The notes under the pieces are model-generated. The model saw nothing but the letters and a program-made list of their open reading frames with translations. It was not told the origin of the DNA and did not search any database. This document shows, piece by piece, positions 1 to 10,748 of a stretch of 64,000 bases of DNA; positions within the stretch are counted from its first letter, which is position 1; each line of letters opens with the position of its first letter. The DNA is taken from NCBI GenBank assembly GCA_946406115.1, contig OX291557.1, positions 1,954,501 through 2,018,500 of the forward strand. Reading direction: 5' to 3'. Source of the DNA: Apoda limacodes (lineage: Eukaryota; Arthropoda; Insecta; Lepidoptera; Limacodidae). A program made the translations under genes and the position numbers.

Positions 1-42
1 TATTTTTTCTCTCAAATTTATATTTAGCAAATCTAAAATGTT

Positions 43-94
43 GCACGAAGGTGACGGGTACCTATGTACTGACCTGTCGCACGAAGGTGACGGG
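43..94. repeat. 16-bp direct repeat copying the exon 3' end into the intron
   Basis: GCACGAAGGTGACGGG occurs at 43-58 and again at 79-94. The second copy is coding (codons for PVTFVR on the minus strand). The first lies just beyond the splice donor and has no donor of its own. A short partial duplication is the simplest reading. Confidence 0.8.
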
Positions 95-163
95 GCGCTG
101 CCCCAGAGCCTGCATGTCCCCGATGTTGGAGAACAGCACTCTCTCGAACGGATACTTCACGCC
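74..163 (-). CDS. Alat: Alanine aminotransferase, internal exon (second exon in this window)
   Basis: Alanine aminotransferase is a PLP enzyme that interconverts alanine + 2-oxoglutarate and pyruvate + glutamate. This 90-bp exon encodes 30 residues that begin GVKYPFERV and continue through [15 protein letters not shown] to VRQ. They match the conserved N-terminal block of animal alanine aminotransferases (family pattern GVKKPF...ANIGD.HAMGQ.P.TFLRQ). On the minus strand it is preceded by the acceptor TTTTAG at 164-169 and followed by the donor GT at 72-73 (CAG|GTCAGT), so both borders are canonical and phase 0. It joins in frame to the exon at 23988-24188, which ends EREMQK and supplies the preceding residues. 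Reading past the donor reaches a stop almost at once, which supports the exon end. Later exons with the PLP lysine lie left of position 1. Identity is secure at family level; isoform and full structure cannot be seen. Confidence 0.9.
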
Positions 164-321
164 CTAAAACCATCAAAGTGACAATTTTTAAGGGGTTCCA
201 TGTGAAAAGCCACAAAATAATCAAAATATTTTTTTTATTATTCATACAGACTTTTTTTTAATTATCTACCCATCTTCATGAATTCGTGAATTTCGTTGTT
301 ATTCACCCGATCGCAGCGTCT

Positions 322-651
322 CGCAGCGTGCTTCATACAAACGAATTTTCCATTTATTTTTGACATTAACTGATCAAACCCTGTAATATTTTGTAGACAT
401 GATCTCATGACGAATATCAATGTCTATGGTTTTCCTAAATCCTGAAAAATATTTTTACTAACTTCAAATCTTAATTGAGACCATTTGTATGAAAAACTAG
501 AATCCTCTATAACTACTAACCTATACAATTAAATAGAAAACTGGCACACCACAGACCTCGATATTTATTCCTAGAACATGTCTTCAAAATTTCATGATGG
601 TTGATTAGTAAGTGTCAGAAATAATTGGAAAATTCGTTTGTATGAAGCACG
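322..651. mobile_element. Palindromic MITE-like repeat (long inverted arms)
   Basis: The left arm starts CGTGCTTCATACAAACGAAT at 327. The right arm, ending at 651, is its reverse complement, and the two remain alignable with mismatches for more than 100 bp inward. A third half-copy of the same arm lies at 50664-50790, so this is a dispersed family and not a local accident. No coding capacity. No clear target duplication was found. The preceding TCGCAG is shared with the 50.66-kb copy and may belong to the terminus. Confidence 0.7.
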
Positions 652-849
652 TTTTAATTCTCTTAGTACTCAAAGGTAGTCACAGAAGAGCTGATAACAA
701 TCAATGTTGTCAAAGTCAAAGTCAAAATGGTTTATTCAAATCAGGATTTTACAATCACTTTTGAATTGCAAAGTTATGAAATACTATTTTTTGTGAAACC
801 ATTGATATTTTTATGTACATATAAAAGATTTTCATATATGTACTGCGAC

Positions 850-3714
850 GCTAAATTTTACTTCCTTAAACCTATCCCTCAGAGATATCCTAGATCCTAA
901 TTTATAAAAAGCACGAATTGCCCTTTTTTTAAACAAAAATATTGTATTTTCATCAGCAGCGCTACCCCACAATAGGATACCATATGTCATTAAACTATGG
1001 AAATAGCTAAAATATAATATTTTGCAGTGTCGACATCGGTCAATTGTCTTATTTTCTTGATCGCATACACAGCAGAGCTTAGTTTTTTGGCTAGGTTATG
1101 AATATGAGGACCCCATTGAAGTTTGGAGTCCAGCGTTATGCCAAGAAAGACTGTTGAATTAACAAGTTCTAATTGCTCGCCATTAATATTAATACATGTC
1201 TGTCTCTGACTAACATTTGGTAATGTAAATTTAACACATTTGGTTTTTTTTTCATTAAGTAACAAATTATTAGCGTTAAACCCAATTTACAATTTTAGAA
1301 AGGGCATTATTAAATGCATCATAACATTTCTGTCGTCTCTTAAATTTAAAAAGCAAAGAGGTGTCATCAGCAATATATGACAATGTCATGATTTTTTTAC
1401 ATGATATGGGAGATCATTAATGTAAATAAGAAATAGAAAAGGAACTAAAATTGAGCCCTGAGGGACTCCCATAGTGACTGCTGATCCCGGAGATATATCA
1501 CCGTTGACATCTATTTTCTGTACTCTCCTACTCATATAGGAGGTCAAAAGGTCGAGAGCTTTGCCTCTAATACCATAGTAATGTAGCTTCCTGGTGAGTA
1601 TTTCATGTTGAATACAGTCAAATGCCTTAGATAAATCACAAAACCCTCCAAGAGCATCATGCGAATCCTCCTAGGCGTTAAAAATATTTTTTAATAGTGC
1701 CACTCCTGCATCGGTTGTGGAACGGCCTTTCATAAAGCCAAACAGTTTACTACTAAGTAGGTCATTAATACAGAAATGGCTTAACATTTGACAAAGTATA
1801 ATTTTTTCAAAAATTTTACTGAGTACAGGTAGTATTGAAACAGGCCAAAAATTATTAGGATCTGTTGAACTACCTGATTTAAAAAGAGGTATAACTTTGC
1901 TAAGTTTCATCTCATCAGGAAACACACCACTATCAACACAACTATTAAAAATTATGGCTAAGGGTTGTGCTATAATATGAATAATTGAATTTATAGTTTT
2001 TACAGAAAGTCCCCAAAGGTCTGTGGTGTTTTTTTTATTTCTAATGTTTTAAATTTATTTATGATATCCGTAGGACTATTGTGTTTAAATACAAAGGGAA
2101 CTTTACATTCAAGAACACTAGTTTTTATTAATTTTTCTGCTAAAATTGGACTTGAGTTTAGATGTTCAGTTGTTTTGAATGGAATATTGCTAAAAAAATG
2201 TTCAAAGGCAACTACTGCCTCAGAATTTGTTTTAAAACGAGTATCATCTACAATCAACTCAAAGTCCTGACAAGAATTCCTAGCTTTACCAGTTTCATTA
2301 TTTATTATGTACCATGTAGTTTTTGTTTTATTTGTTGAATTTTTTACTTTATTTCTGAGGTGAATTGATTTTGCAACAAGACAGACCTTTTTAAAGGTTT
2401 TTGAGTATTTTTTTAAATATTCCCAAAATATTCGGCTATTTTTTTATGTTTTTTCTCTATATAATTCATACAGTTTACGCCTACTTTTATAAATACCTGG
2501 GGTAGCCCATTCACTCAAACTAAAGCGACTGGAAATAAGTTTCTTTTTTGCAGTAAATATTTTATTATACTCTGTAGTAATAGTGTCAAGAACAGTATTG
2601 TACGTATCATTTGGGTTGCCATTATAAAGCAAATCTGGAAGTTTATGCATTAAGTTAGATTTAAATGATTCAATCCGTTTAGTTGTTATTGGTATAAATT
2701 TAATTTCCTTTTTAGTAATACTATTCTTTCTTTCTACAACCACTAACTGTCCACAATGATCTGACTCTAGATTGCTTATAATTGATTTTTGAATTGGTTT
2801 TATGTAAATATATTGTCGATGCAAGTGGCACTGGATACAGCAATTCTAGTTGGTTCACAAAACAAATTATTTAAATTAAAAGACCGAAATAAGGCAATCA
2901 TTCTGGTGCTTAATGAGCTATTTCCTAAAATGTTTATATTGAAGTCTCCACAAACAATGATTTGTTTATTGGAATTACGGATTTATTCAGCACTTCTTCC
3001 AAAACTAATTCAAAATTATCATACATTGCACAAGGCGGCTTGTATATGTCGGCGGCCGATCGTAAAATCCGGCAGATCACGAAATTCCTAGGCAGATCGT
3101 AAAGTATGGAAACGAAAGGAACAGAAATCGCACTGTATAAGTCATGTATGATAGGTTAGGTTCAGTTTGTCTTTTGTTAATGTAGATGCGGAGCGAGCAA
3201 AGCGAGCGGAGCGTTCCAGCCAAGCTTCATATAATAATCTGTTCAGTTATATGATAATTTATATTTCATACTTTACGATCTGCCTAGAAATTTCGTGATC
3301 TGCCGGATTTTACGATCGGCCGCCAACATATACCCTCACAACAATGAGCTGCTCAACTTCTATACAAGACAGCTCGGCAGTTCGCTCAACTGAGAGGCTC
3401 ACAATGCCTTTACGTTCCTTAAACTTTAGCTGTTTATTAACTAAAATTAAAGAGCCACCATGGATTGCATTTACTCGGCTGAACGAACTTCCCACCTGGT
3501 GATTAGTGAAATTAAACATAAACTGATGGCTGCGTAGCCAGTGTTCAGTGATACATGAAATGTCAATCTTTTGGCAGTTTATGAACAATTCAATTTCTAG
3601 TTCTTTCTGAGACATTCCTTGTATATTCTGATGCACCAGTTTTAATGAAATATTATTTTTAGTATGACAAACTTTATTTTTTTGTTTCTGTTTGCATAAA
3701 ACTTGAGTAGACAT
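850..3714 (-). pseudogene. CR1-group LINE ORF2 (endonuclease + reverse transcriptase), broken
   Basis: Read on the minus strand, the start MSTQVLCKQKQKNK is at 3714. The endonuclease part (LVHQNIQG, later CITEHW) follows, and is cut at 3328 by the MITE. The reading resumes below 3047 with the SDHCGQLVV endonuclease end (about 2750-2770), a linker, and the reverse transcriptase with KVIPLFKSGS (about 1890), FGFMKGRSTTDAG (about 1700-1740), the VPQGSILGP region near 1450-1480 and the thumb LLNEKKTKC near 1250. Frameshifts and stops occur at several points, for example near 1670 and 2000, and the FADD region near 1370 is out of frame with its neighbours. The protein would have nicked DNA and copied LINE RNA into cDNA; this copy cannot do so. 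Confidence 0.85.
3047..3328. mobile_element. 282-bp MITE with 62-bp terminal inverted repeats, TATA target duplication
   Basis: The ends start TGTCGGCGGCCGATCGTAAA on the left; the right end is the same in reverse complement, with 2 visible mismatches over 62 bp. TATA at 3043-3046 and 3329-3332 flanks it. The uninterrupted site is visible in the sister LINE at about 38855 (GTGTATACAAGCC on the plus strand), which has a single TATA, so the insertion is demonstrated directly. The centre carries a GC-rich GAGCGAGCAAAGCGAGCGGA stretch. No coding capacity; superfamily not assigned (a TA or TATA target would allow Tc1/mariner-like mobilisation). Confidence 0.88.
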
Positions 3715-4418
3715 AGATTGTTTAATATAATTATTATTATATTGGGATTATATAATATGCCAAAGTGGTCCTTTGTTGTCTGAAAATTTAATTTAAATTA
3801 TTAAATGTCAAATTATTATACTGCGCAAAAGAAGCAGATTGTTTAGCTAAATGATTAGCTGAAATGTCAATTACACTATTATAATGGCACTGCTCAATAG
3901 AAGCAGATTGTTTAGCCAAATTATTGGCTGTGGTTTTAATATAAAATGATAGCGACAAGGCTAACACTCTGGTACAATGGTGTGTGAGGTAATATTTATG
4001 TCTTAATACTGTTAGTGTCTATTACATGAAAGTTATTGTTATTGCTAGACATAGGTCGGTTGTTGAACAGTGAACCACCCAGATACACTGAACCATCGCC
4101 ATATTGGGATAACTGCGACCTTGCCAATTTGACCGATTGTGTTAAAATTTATCCCGTGGACACCCTTCCCCTCACCCGCAGTAAGCCGGCAGCCGCGGCT
4201 TAAGGGTTACGTGTGACAGCGGTTTGATAGTTTCTCGCAAAAAAAACATAGTATTTTCATGTAAGTGTCTCGATTTTTGTATTTTTTGTTGTCAATTATA
4301 AGAACAAAAGCCGTATGTTGCCAAATTTGTTGTAGTTTTATGAGCATATTGCATTGTGACAATTCGGTAAATAACATATTTTGTTTTTATATTTTAAGTT
4401 GAATAGTGTGTGTATTGA

Positions 4419-4438
4419 ACAGTGAACCGGTTCACTGT
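4419..4438. promoter_or_regulatory. 20-bp perfect palindrome, subterminal pogo motif
   Basis: ACAGTGAACCGGTTCACTGT is its own reverse complement. It fuses two head-to-head copies of the ACAGTGAACC core found in the terminal repeats (4065-4080 and in each unit at 10749-11324). Related half-sites are at 10551-10560 (GGTTCACTGT) and 10574-10581. Placed just upstream of the transposase start at 4504, it could be a transposase binding site and/or an autoregulatory operator; that role is inference. Confidence 0.6.
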
Positions 4439-4503
4439 GTACTTTGCAAATATACTGTTGTAGTATAATTTTAAAAATCAATAATATTTTTGTTTCTTAT
4501 AGG

Positions 4504-6578
4504 ATGCCAAGACCAAAAAATAAGGAACGGAAAATAGGAAATCACAAACAAGACGACATGATGTTAGCTTTGCAAATGGTGGAACATGGTAACTCCATAA
4601 GAACGGCGGCAAAAACTTGTAAAATCCCATATCCTACATTGCGCCGTTACGTGAAAAAAAAACGTGGACATGGTGATAATATATCACTTGTACCTAGGTA
4701 TGATATTAATTAAGTGTTTACTCAGGAACATGAACAAATATTATTAAAATACTACAAGGACTGTGCACTAATGTTCTATAGCTTGACTGTCAAAGAGTGT
4801 AGGAAGGTGACGTACGAAATGGCAAAGGTGAATGGCATTAAAAACCAAGCTCATGGGAAAGAGATCAAATGGCTGGTTTGGAATGGTTTCGTTCCTTCAA
4901 AAAAAGACATCCTGATATTTCGGCAAAGAAACCAGAAGCTGTAAGTCTCGCCCGAGCTACGTCATTTAGCCGTGAAACTGTGGCAATTTTTTTTTAAATA
5001 ATTTAGAAGAGTTGCTAAAACGGGAGCCGAGATTCGTGGATGGAACTCGTATATTTAACCTTGACGAAACTGGCACAACCACCGTCCAGAAACCACAGAA
5101 AGTTGTGGCTCCAGCGGGAGCTAAAGTGGGTAAAGTGACAAGTGAAGAAAAGGGTACTCTTGCCACTACATGCTGAATGGTTAGTGCTACAGGCCACGCC
5201 CTGCCCCCTGCTATAATATTTCCTAGGAAAAACTTTAAAAACTTGATGATGCACGGTGCACCTCCAGGTAGTTTAGTGCTTGCGAGTCCTTCTGGTTAGA
5301 TGACTAGTGACTTATTCGTGGAGGAAATGAAAATCCATCTCTGCTAATAATGGATAATCATGAGTCTCATTTGTCAATTGAGTTCATCCTCACATCGTTT
5401 CATCCTCACACAACTCACAAACTGCAACCCTTAGATGTGGGTTTGATGGGTCCTTTAAGAACTTATTATTATTCCGCACTTGAGTCATGGATGCTACAGA
5501 ACCCAGGGAAACCAGTTACAATTTACGAGATAGCAAGATTCATTGGCCATGCTTATCCTAGGTCTATGACTCCATTAAATATATCGGCAGCTTTCGCAAA
5601 ATGTGGAATTTTTGCCTATAATAAGGATATATTCTCCGATGAAGACTACATGCCAAGTAGCGTGACAGATCGCCCCGTTCCTGTGGTGTCACAAAAATTG
5701 CCTGATGCTGAAGATTCTCGACATAAATAGAAGCAATAATCAACAGCTCCCGGTTTCGATGTGGAGACACGTCGTTCAAGTTATGATCCCGTTGATACCC
5801 CTGATCGAGAAAGTCCATCTATACTATCAGAAGCACATCATAGTTCCTACCAAAACGTAACAACACCAAAGAAACCAGATAAAGTATGCAAAGATGAAAA
5901 TAGCTCATCATAGTCGGGGCATATCATTACTCCACTAATGTTTCGTCCTCTGCTAAAGGCTGGCCCTCGTTCCAACAAACAGAAAGGTAGAAAACTGAGA
6001 AAAAGCATTATAGCAGCGGACACTCCAGAAAAAGAGAGGAACGTACGCATTAAATAGAAAAGGTTTGCATAAAAGAAAAGTTCTAGAAGATTGTGCAAAT
6101 AAAATGGTTCCATCGACAAGTAAAATTAGAAAAACGCCTAAGCCTAAATTAAAAATAAGAGGAGAAATAAAAAAGAGTTGTACCAGACGAAGACAGTGAA
6201 ACGAGTGAAGTAGAAAATATAATTTTTGAAAGTGTAACAGACCTAGAATCGGACAAGGAAGATGACCAAGGATATGAAATTATAAATGAAGATTTTCCTG
6301 ATTTACAGCGTAAGCCAATGATTGACGATTATGTACTTGTATTGCTGCAATCTAAAAAAAGGGTTGTTTATTACATTGCGAAGATTCTGGAAACAGAAAC
6401 TGATTACGAATATTGCATTTCGTTCCTTAACTTAAAAGATCGTCTTAATAAAACGTTTATGTTTCCTTTAGAATCTGATATCGCAAATGTGAAACTGAGT
6501 GACATCAAAATGATTCTCCCACCTCCTTGTGTATCAGGTACAAAACGTCTTATTAAATATTCCTTTAACGTGAACTAA
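4504..6578 (+). pseudogene. pogo-like transposase (psq-type HTH + DDE_1), decayed
   Basis: The start MPRPKNKERKIGNHKQDD is followed by a helix-turn-helix (SIRTAAKTCKIPYPTLRRYV, about residues 36-55) typical of the pipsqueak-like N-terminus of pogo transposases. The DDE_1 domain shows FNLDETG (Asp at 5064-5066), MDNHESH (Asp at 5353-5355) and HKLQPLDVG (Asp at 5434-5436). Only 26 residues separate the last two acids, fewer than the roughly 30 usual for pogo, which suggests a small deletion. In-frame stops or shifts occur at 4711-4713, after 4940, near 5174, 5297, 5728, 5911 and 6160. An acidic C-terminal tail ends KRLIKYSFNVN at 6578. It would have cut and pasted the element at TA; it is now inactive. 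Confidence 0.85.
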
Positions 6579-6728
6579 TCTTTACTAAATATGTCGTGAA
6601 TATTTAATTTGACGCATTTTGGTGTTGTTTTTTTTTTTCGTGTATCTTTAACTGGTAGGTAAATTGATGAAGACTGTTTATTATAGCATCGCAAAGGCTG
6701 ATTGTTTATTATCTAAAGAGGTTTATAG

Positions 6729-9700
6729 TTTTAAGAGAGGTAGGGCACTGCAAGTACTCGCTCGAATAAGCCACCCGAACAACTAAGCAGGGCATAGCGA
6801 GTACTTGCTCGAATGAGCGGCCCAAACTGGGGAAGTACCTCCACCTTACAGAAAACCGCGGCACATAATAACACTAACATTGAGTAGTGTTGTGTTCCTG
6901 GCGGTGAGTAAGGTTGCCAGAGCTCTTTGAGGATTCGCTGCGCGGACAGCGGAGGACCGGCGGTGCTTGTTGCTGTCGTACTCGGCGTAGACGCGGCGTG
7001 CTGGTTCGGCGGTCAGGGAGACCTGATGAAACGGCTGACCGCTGGCCGCCCGCAGGTTGAACGGGATCCCGAACCCAGGGATCACTTAATCTCCGCCCTG
7101 GGAGGCTGATTCGCCAGCCTGTGTAAAGTATCTGAAGTGGTAGTCGTGCCGGAGAAGGAGACCGGAGTGGACCCGGCTACTACAACAGAGGGGGATCAGG
7201 GGCCCTTCCGCCCGCCGTGCCAGCAACCGTATCATCTGTGGCGAGCTTCGGCAGTCTTAGAACCGCACCCTTTGTCCTCTATGCTGTCTGTGCAGTGAAT
7301 CCTCATCCTTAGTCTTAGTAACTTTTTTTTATATATATTATGGCCAGAAGACAGAAAAAGAAAAGAGTTTGCACAGCGGCTACTCCATCCACATATAATG
7401 TGGATTTTTGCAACATCAGGGGTATTCACGCAAATCTTAACGCAGTCCACCACCATCTCGAAACTGCGCAGCCGACCATTCTTTTTCTAACGGAGACGCA
7501 GATATCCTGCCCGGCCGACACATCATACCTTCATTATCCCGGCTACAAACTCGAACACAATTTTATGAGTCGTGCCGGTGTATGTATGTTCGTCCGGGAG
7601 GATATCTGCTGTCGCCGCCTTCATAGCCTTGAAGACAGGGACCTGTCGATATTGTGGGTGCGCGTAGATTACGGCGGCCACACTCGTATCTATGCGTGCC
7701 TATACAGGTCTCATAGCGGTGACACGGACGTAACTCGACTCTTCACGCACCTGAGTTTGACGACTGACAAAGTTCTAGAGCAATATTCCACAGCAGAACT
7801 AGTTATTTTGGGAGACTTTAACGCCCACCATCGCGAGTGGCTCAGTTCTCGAACCAATAACTATGCTGGGATATCTGCTCATGAATTTGCTCTGACCTAT
7901 GGATTCTCTCAGCTGGTACTTTCTCCAACGAGAATACCAGATATAGAGGAACATACGAGCTCCTTACTGGACCTTCTGCTGACTACTCGTCCGGACGGGT
8001 ACTCCGTCTCAGTGGATGCGCCTCTTGGCTCCTCGGACCACTGTCTCGTTCGGACTCAAGTGTCATGCACACAACCTGATCCTTCTGGGCCAACTAACTG
8101 GCGTCGTGTGTGGCACTATAAGTCGGCAGACTGGGATGGATTGCGTGAATTTTACGCATCGTACCCGTGGAGGCAGATCTGCTTTAACTCAGAAGATCCT
8201 GACGTCTGCGCAGCCGCAGTCACTGAGACAATCCTTGCTGGTATGGAATGCTATATTCCTAACCCGCGAGTAGCTGCCGGCGTCAAAAAACGACCGTGGT
8301 TTAATAGGTCTTGCAGAAAAGCTAAAATTCTTAAGCAAAATGCATATGAGGCTTGGACCACGGCTCGTTTTAATAAGGATCCGAATATTTCTGAGTCAAA
8401 ACGCAAATTAAATGCTGCCTCGAGGTTCAGTAAGAAAGCAACTGCCAGAGCAAAATTCCAATTCATCGGCAAAATAGGTGGGCGACTTGCGAGCTATCCT
8501 TCTGGGAGTCGTGCTTTCTGGTCGCTTGCCAAAGCTGCCGAAGGGAACTTCTGCCAGTCGTCGTTACCACCACTGCGAAAGACCGATGGTGACTTGGCCC
8601 ATAGTGCTAAAGAGAAAGCCGATCTACTGGGCAGTCTCTTTGCCTCGAACTCGAATATGAACGATGAAGGCGCTGTACCACCTACTATACCGTGGTGCGG
8701 TAAGTCCATGCCGGAAATCTCCATAACGCAGCGGGAGGTCCGGCGGGCGTTGCTTTCTCTAGACGTTCATAAGTCGAGTGGGCCAGACGGTATACCAGCA
8801 GTGGTGCTTAAGCAGTGTGCTCCTGAGTTATGTCCTGTACTCACGCGCCTCTTCACGCTTTCCTACAACACTAGGCAATTTCCGTCTTCATGGAAGACTG
8901 CAAATGTGCACCCGGTGCCCAAAAAGGGCGATAGATCAGATCCATCGAATTACAGGCCTATCGCTATTACCTCTCTCCTCTCTAAGGTAGATAAGATACC
9001 TAGAAAAACATGACCTGATCAGCGACCGTCAATATGGCTTTCGCCACGGTCGCTCGACTGGTGACCTTCTTGTGTATCTCACACACCGATGGGCACTAGC
9101 CATTGAGAGTCAGGGGGAGGCATTGGCATGTAGCCTGGACATAGCGAAGGCGTTCGATCGGGTCTGGCACCGCGGTCTTCTATCGAAGTTGCCATCTTAC
9201 GGAGTGCCCGAGGGTTTGTGCAAATGGGTGGCTAGCTTTTTGTCCGGCAGACGCATACGAACCGTAGTTGACGGTAGTTGCTCTGATAGCATGGACATTA
9301 ATGCTGGTGTCCCGCAAGGCTCGGTGCTGTCTCCTACGCTGTTTCTACTGCATATCAATGACATGTTGGACATCAACAACATACATTGCTATGCAGATGA
9401 CAGTACTGGAGACGCTTTTTACACGGGTCGTGCAAACATCCCTCGTTCCGTTGTGGAGGAAAACCGCGGAGAACTTGTGTCTCAAATCGAGACCACACTG
9501 TCCCAGGTCTCTGACTGGGGACGGGTAAACTTGGTCCGATTCAACCCTACAAAGACACAAGTGTGCGCGTTCACCGCTAAGAAAACTCCATTCACTGTGG
9601 TCCCACAATTCCAGAACACTCCCCTCTCCATCTCCAAGAGCATTGGGATCCTTGGTGTCGACATCTCCAGCGATGTTCAGTTCCGAGATCATTTACAAGA

Positions 9701-10350
9701 TAAGGTAAAGCTGGCGTCCAAAAAACTTGGTGTACTCAACAGAGCGAAGCAGTACTTCACGTCGGGGCAAAGGTTGTTACTTTACAAGTCGCAAGTTAGG
9801 CCCCATATGGAGTACTGCTGCCATCTCTGGGCAGGTGCACCCGGATACCAGCTTGGCCCTTTTGACTCGGTTCAACGACGGGCTGTGAGAATTGTCGACG
9901 ATTCCAAACTCACTTGCGGTATCGAGCCCTTAAGTCTGAGGAGAGACTTTGCCTCACTGTGTGTGTTCTACCGCTTGTACAATGGGTTGTGTTCTGAGGA
10001 ATTGTTCGAAATGATGCCCACGGCTACTTTCTACCATCGCACCGCTCGCCATCGGCAGGGAATTCATTCTCACACTTTAGAACCTAAATGGTCGCGTACA
10101 GTGCGGTTTCAGAGAAACTTCCTCCCGCGAACGCTTAAGTTGTGGAATGAGCTCCCTGCCAAGGTTTTCTGCAAGGACTACAGTATGGAGTTCTTCAAGA
10201 AAGAAGTTATTAGATTTCTGAAGGGTCGGCAACGCGCAAGTGATGCCCCTGGTGTTGCAAGCGTCCATAGGCTACGGTGACCGCTTACCATCAGGCGGGC
10301 CGTAAGCTTGTTTGCCACCTTAGTGGTATAAAAAAAAAAAAAAAAAAAAA
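6729..10350 (+). mobile_element. Near full-length Zenon-like (CR1-group) LINE inside the pogo element
   Basis: It starts TTTTAAGAGAGGTAGGGCAC, the same 5' end as the second copy at 61333 (minus strand), so this is probably the true 5' end. A 5' UTR of about 610 bp precedes ORF2 (7340-10280). The 3' UTR is short, ends GCCACCTTAGTGGTATA and has a poly(A) tail at 10330-10350. The pogo 3' region follows directly. Assignment to the CR1-group Zenon lineage is from memory of lepidopteran elements and is tentative; absence of RNase H after the RT agrees with CR1/Jockey. Confidence 0.85.
7340..10280 (+). pseudogene. Zenon-like LINE ORF2 (endonuclease + reverse transcriptase), one frameshift
   Basis: The first ATG at 7340 gives MARRQKKKRVCTAAT, then the apurinic-type endonuclease: FCNIRGIHANLN (about residue 24), FLTETQ (about 50), ILGDFNAHH (about 155) and GSSDHCLVR (about 230). 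The RT begins with KSSGPDGIPAVVL (near 8775) and SNYRPIAITS. Around 8985-9000 the frame shifts: the first frame stops at 9013, and the continuing frame (LEKHDLISDRQYGFRHGRST) runs on with LDIAKAFDRVWHRGL, GVPQGSVLSP and CYADD at 9387-9401. The C-terminal domain ends at 10280 (VASVHRLR). One small indel or deletion is the only visible lesion, so the copy is young. No RNase H or C-terminal zinc knuckle was seen. Confidence 0.9.
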
Positions 10351-10748
10351 TAGTGTAGTCTTATTATTTAGCGTTATTAAATAGGTTTACTGAAAGAATG
10401 ATTGATATGTTTAAAAAGGAGTTATTTTTTTGTTAGAAGAAACATTTTATTTTTATTTGTATTTTTTATGGCAAAAATAAAAGATGATAATTCAAAGTTG
10501 CGTGGTTTCTTTTCACAAATAAGAATTTTTACACTAAGCATAAAATTCTGGTTCACTGTTAAAATACGGGTGGTTCAGTGTAAACAACCCATCGTACACA
10601 GTGAGCCAAATTTCATTTTTTAAAAAACCTTCTTTATGGTCTTCGTTTGTTCCTTTAGGTTTTTATAGCCTTATGAAATTACCTAAACGGTGACACCAAA
10701 ACGAGATTCTTAGCTTTAATTTTGGCAAGTTATGTGACTTAGAAAAAA

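Noticed and set aside
6846..7109. Short frames in the 5' UTR of the Zenon-like LINE (also at 60953-61331)
   Set aside because: Both strands are open by GC-rich composition; no ORF1 domain recognised. A very short ORF1 cannot be excluded but is not supported.
8016..8660. Alternate-frame proteins inside the Zenon-like ORF2 (and their mirror copies at 59594-60050)
   Set aside because: Shadows of the endonuclease/RT reading frame; no motifs, and conserved only because the two LINE copies are similar.
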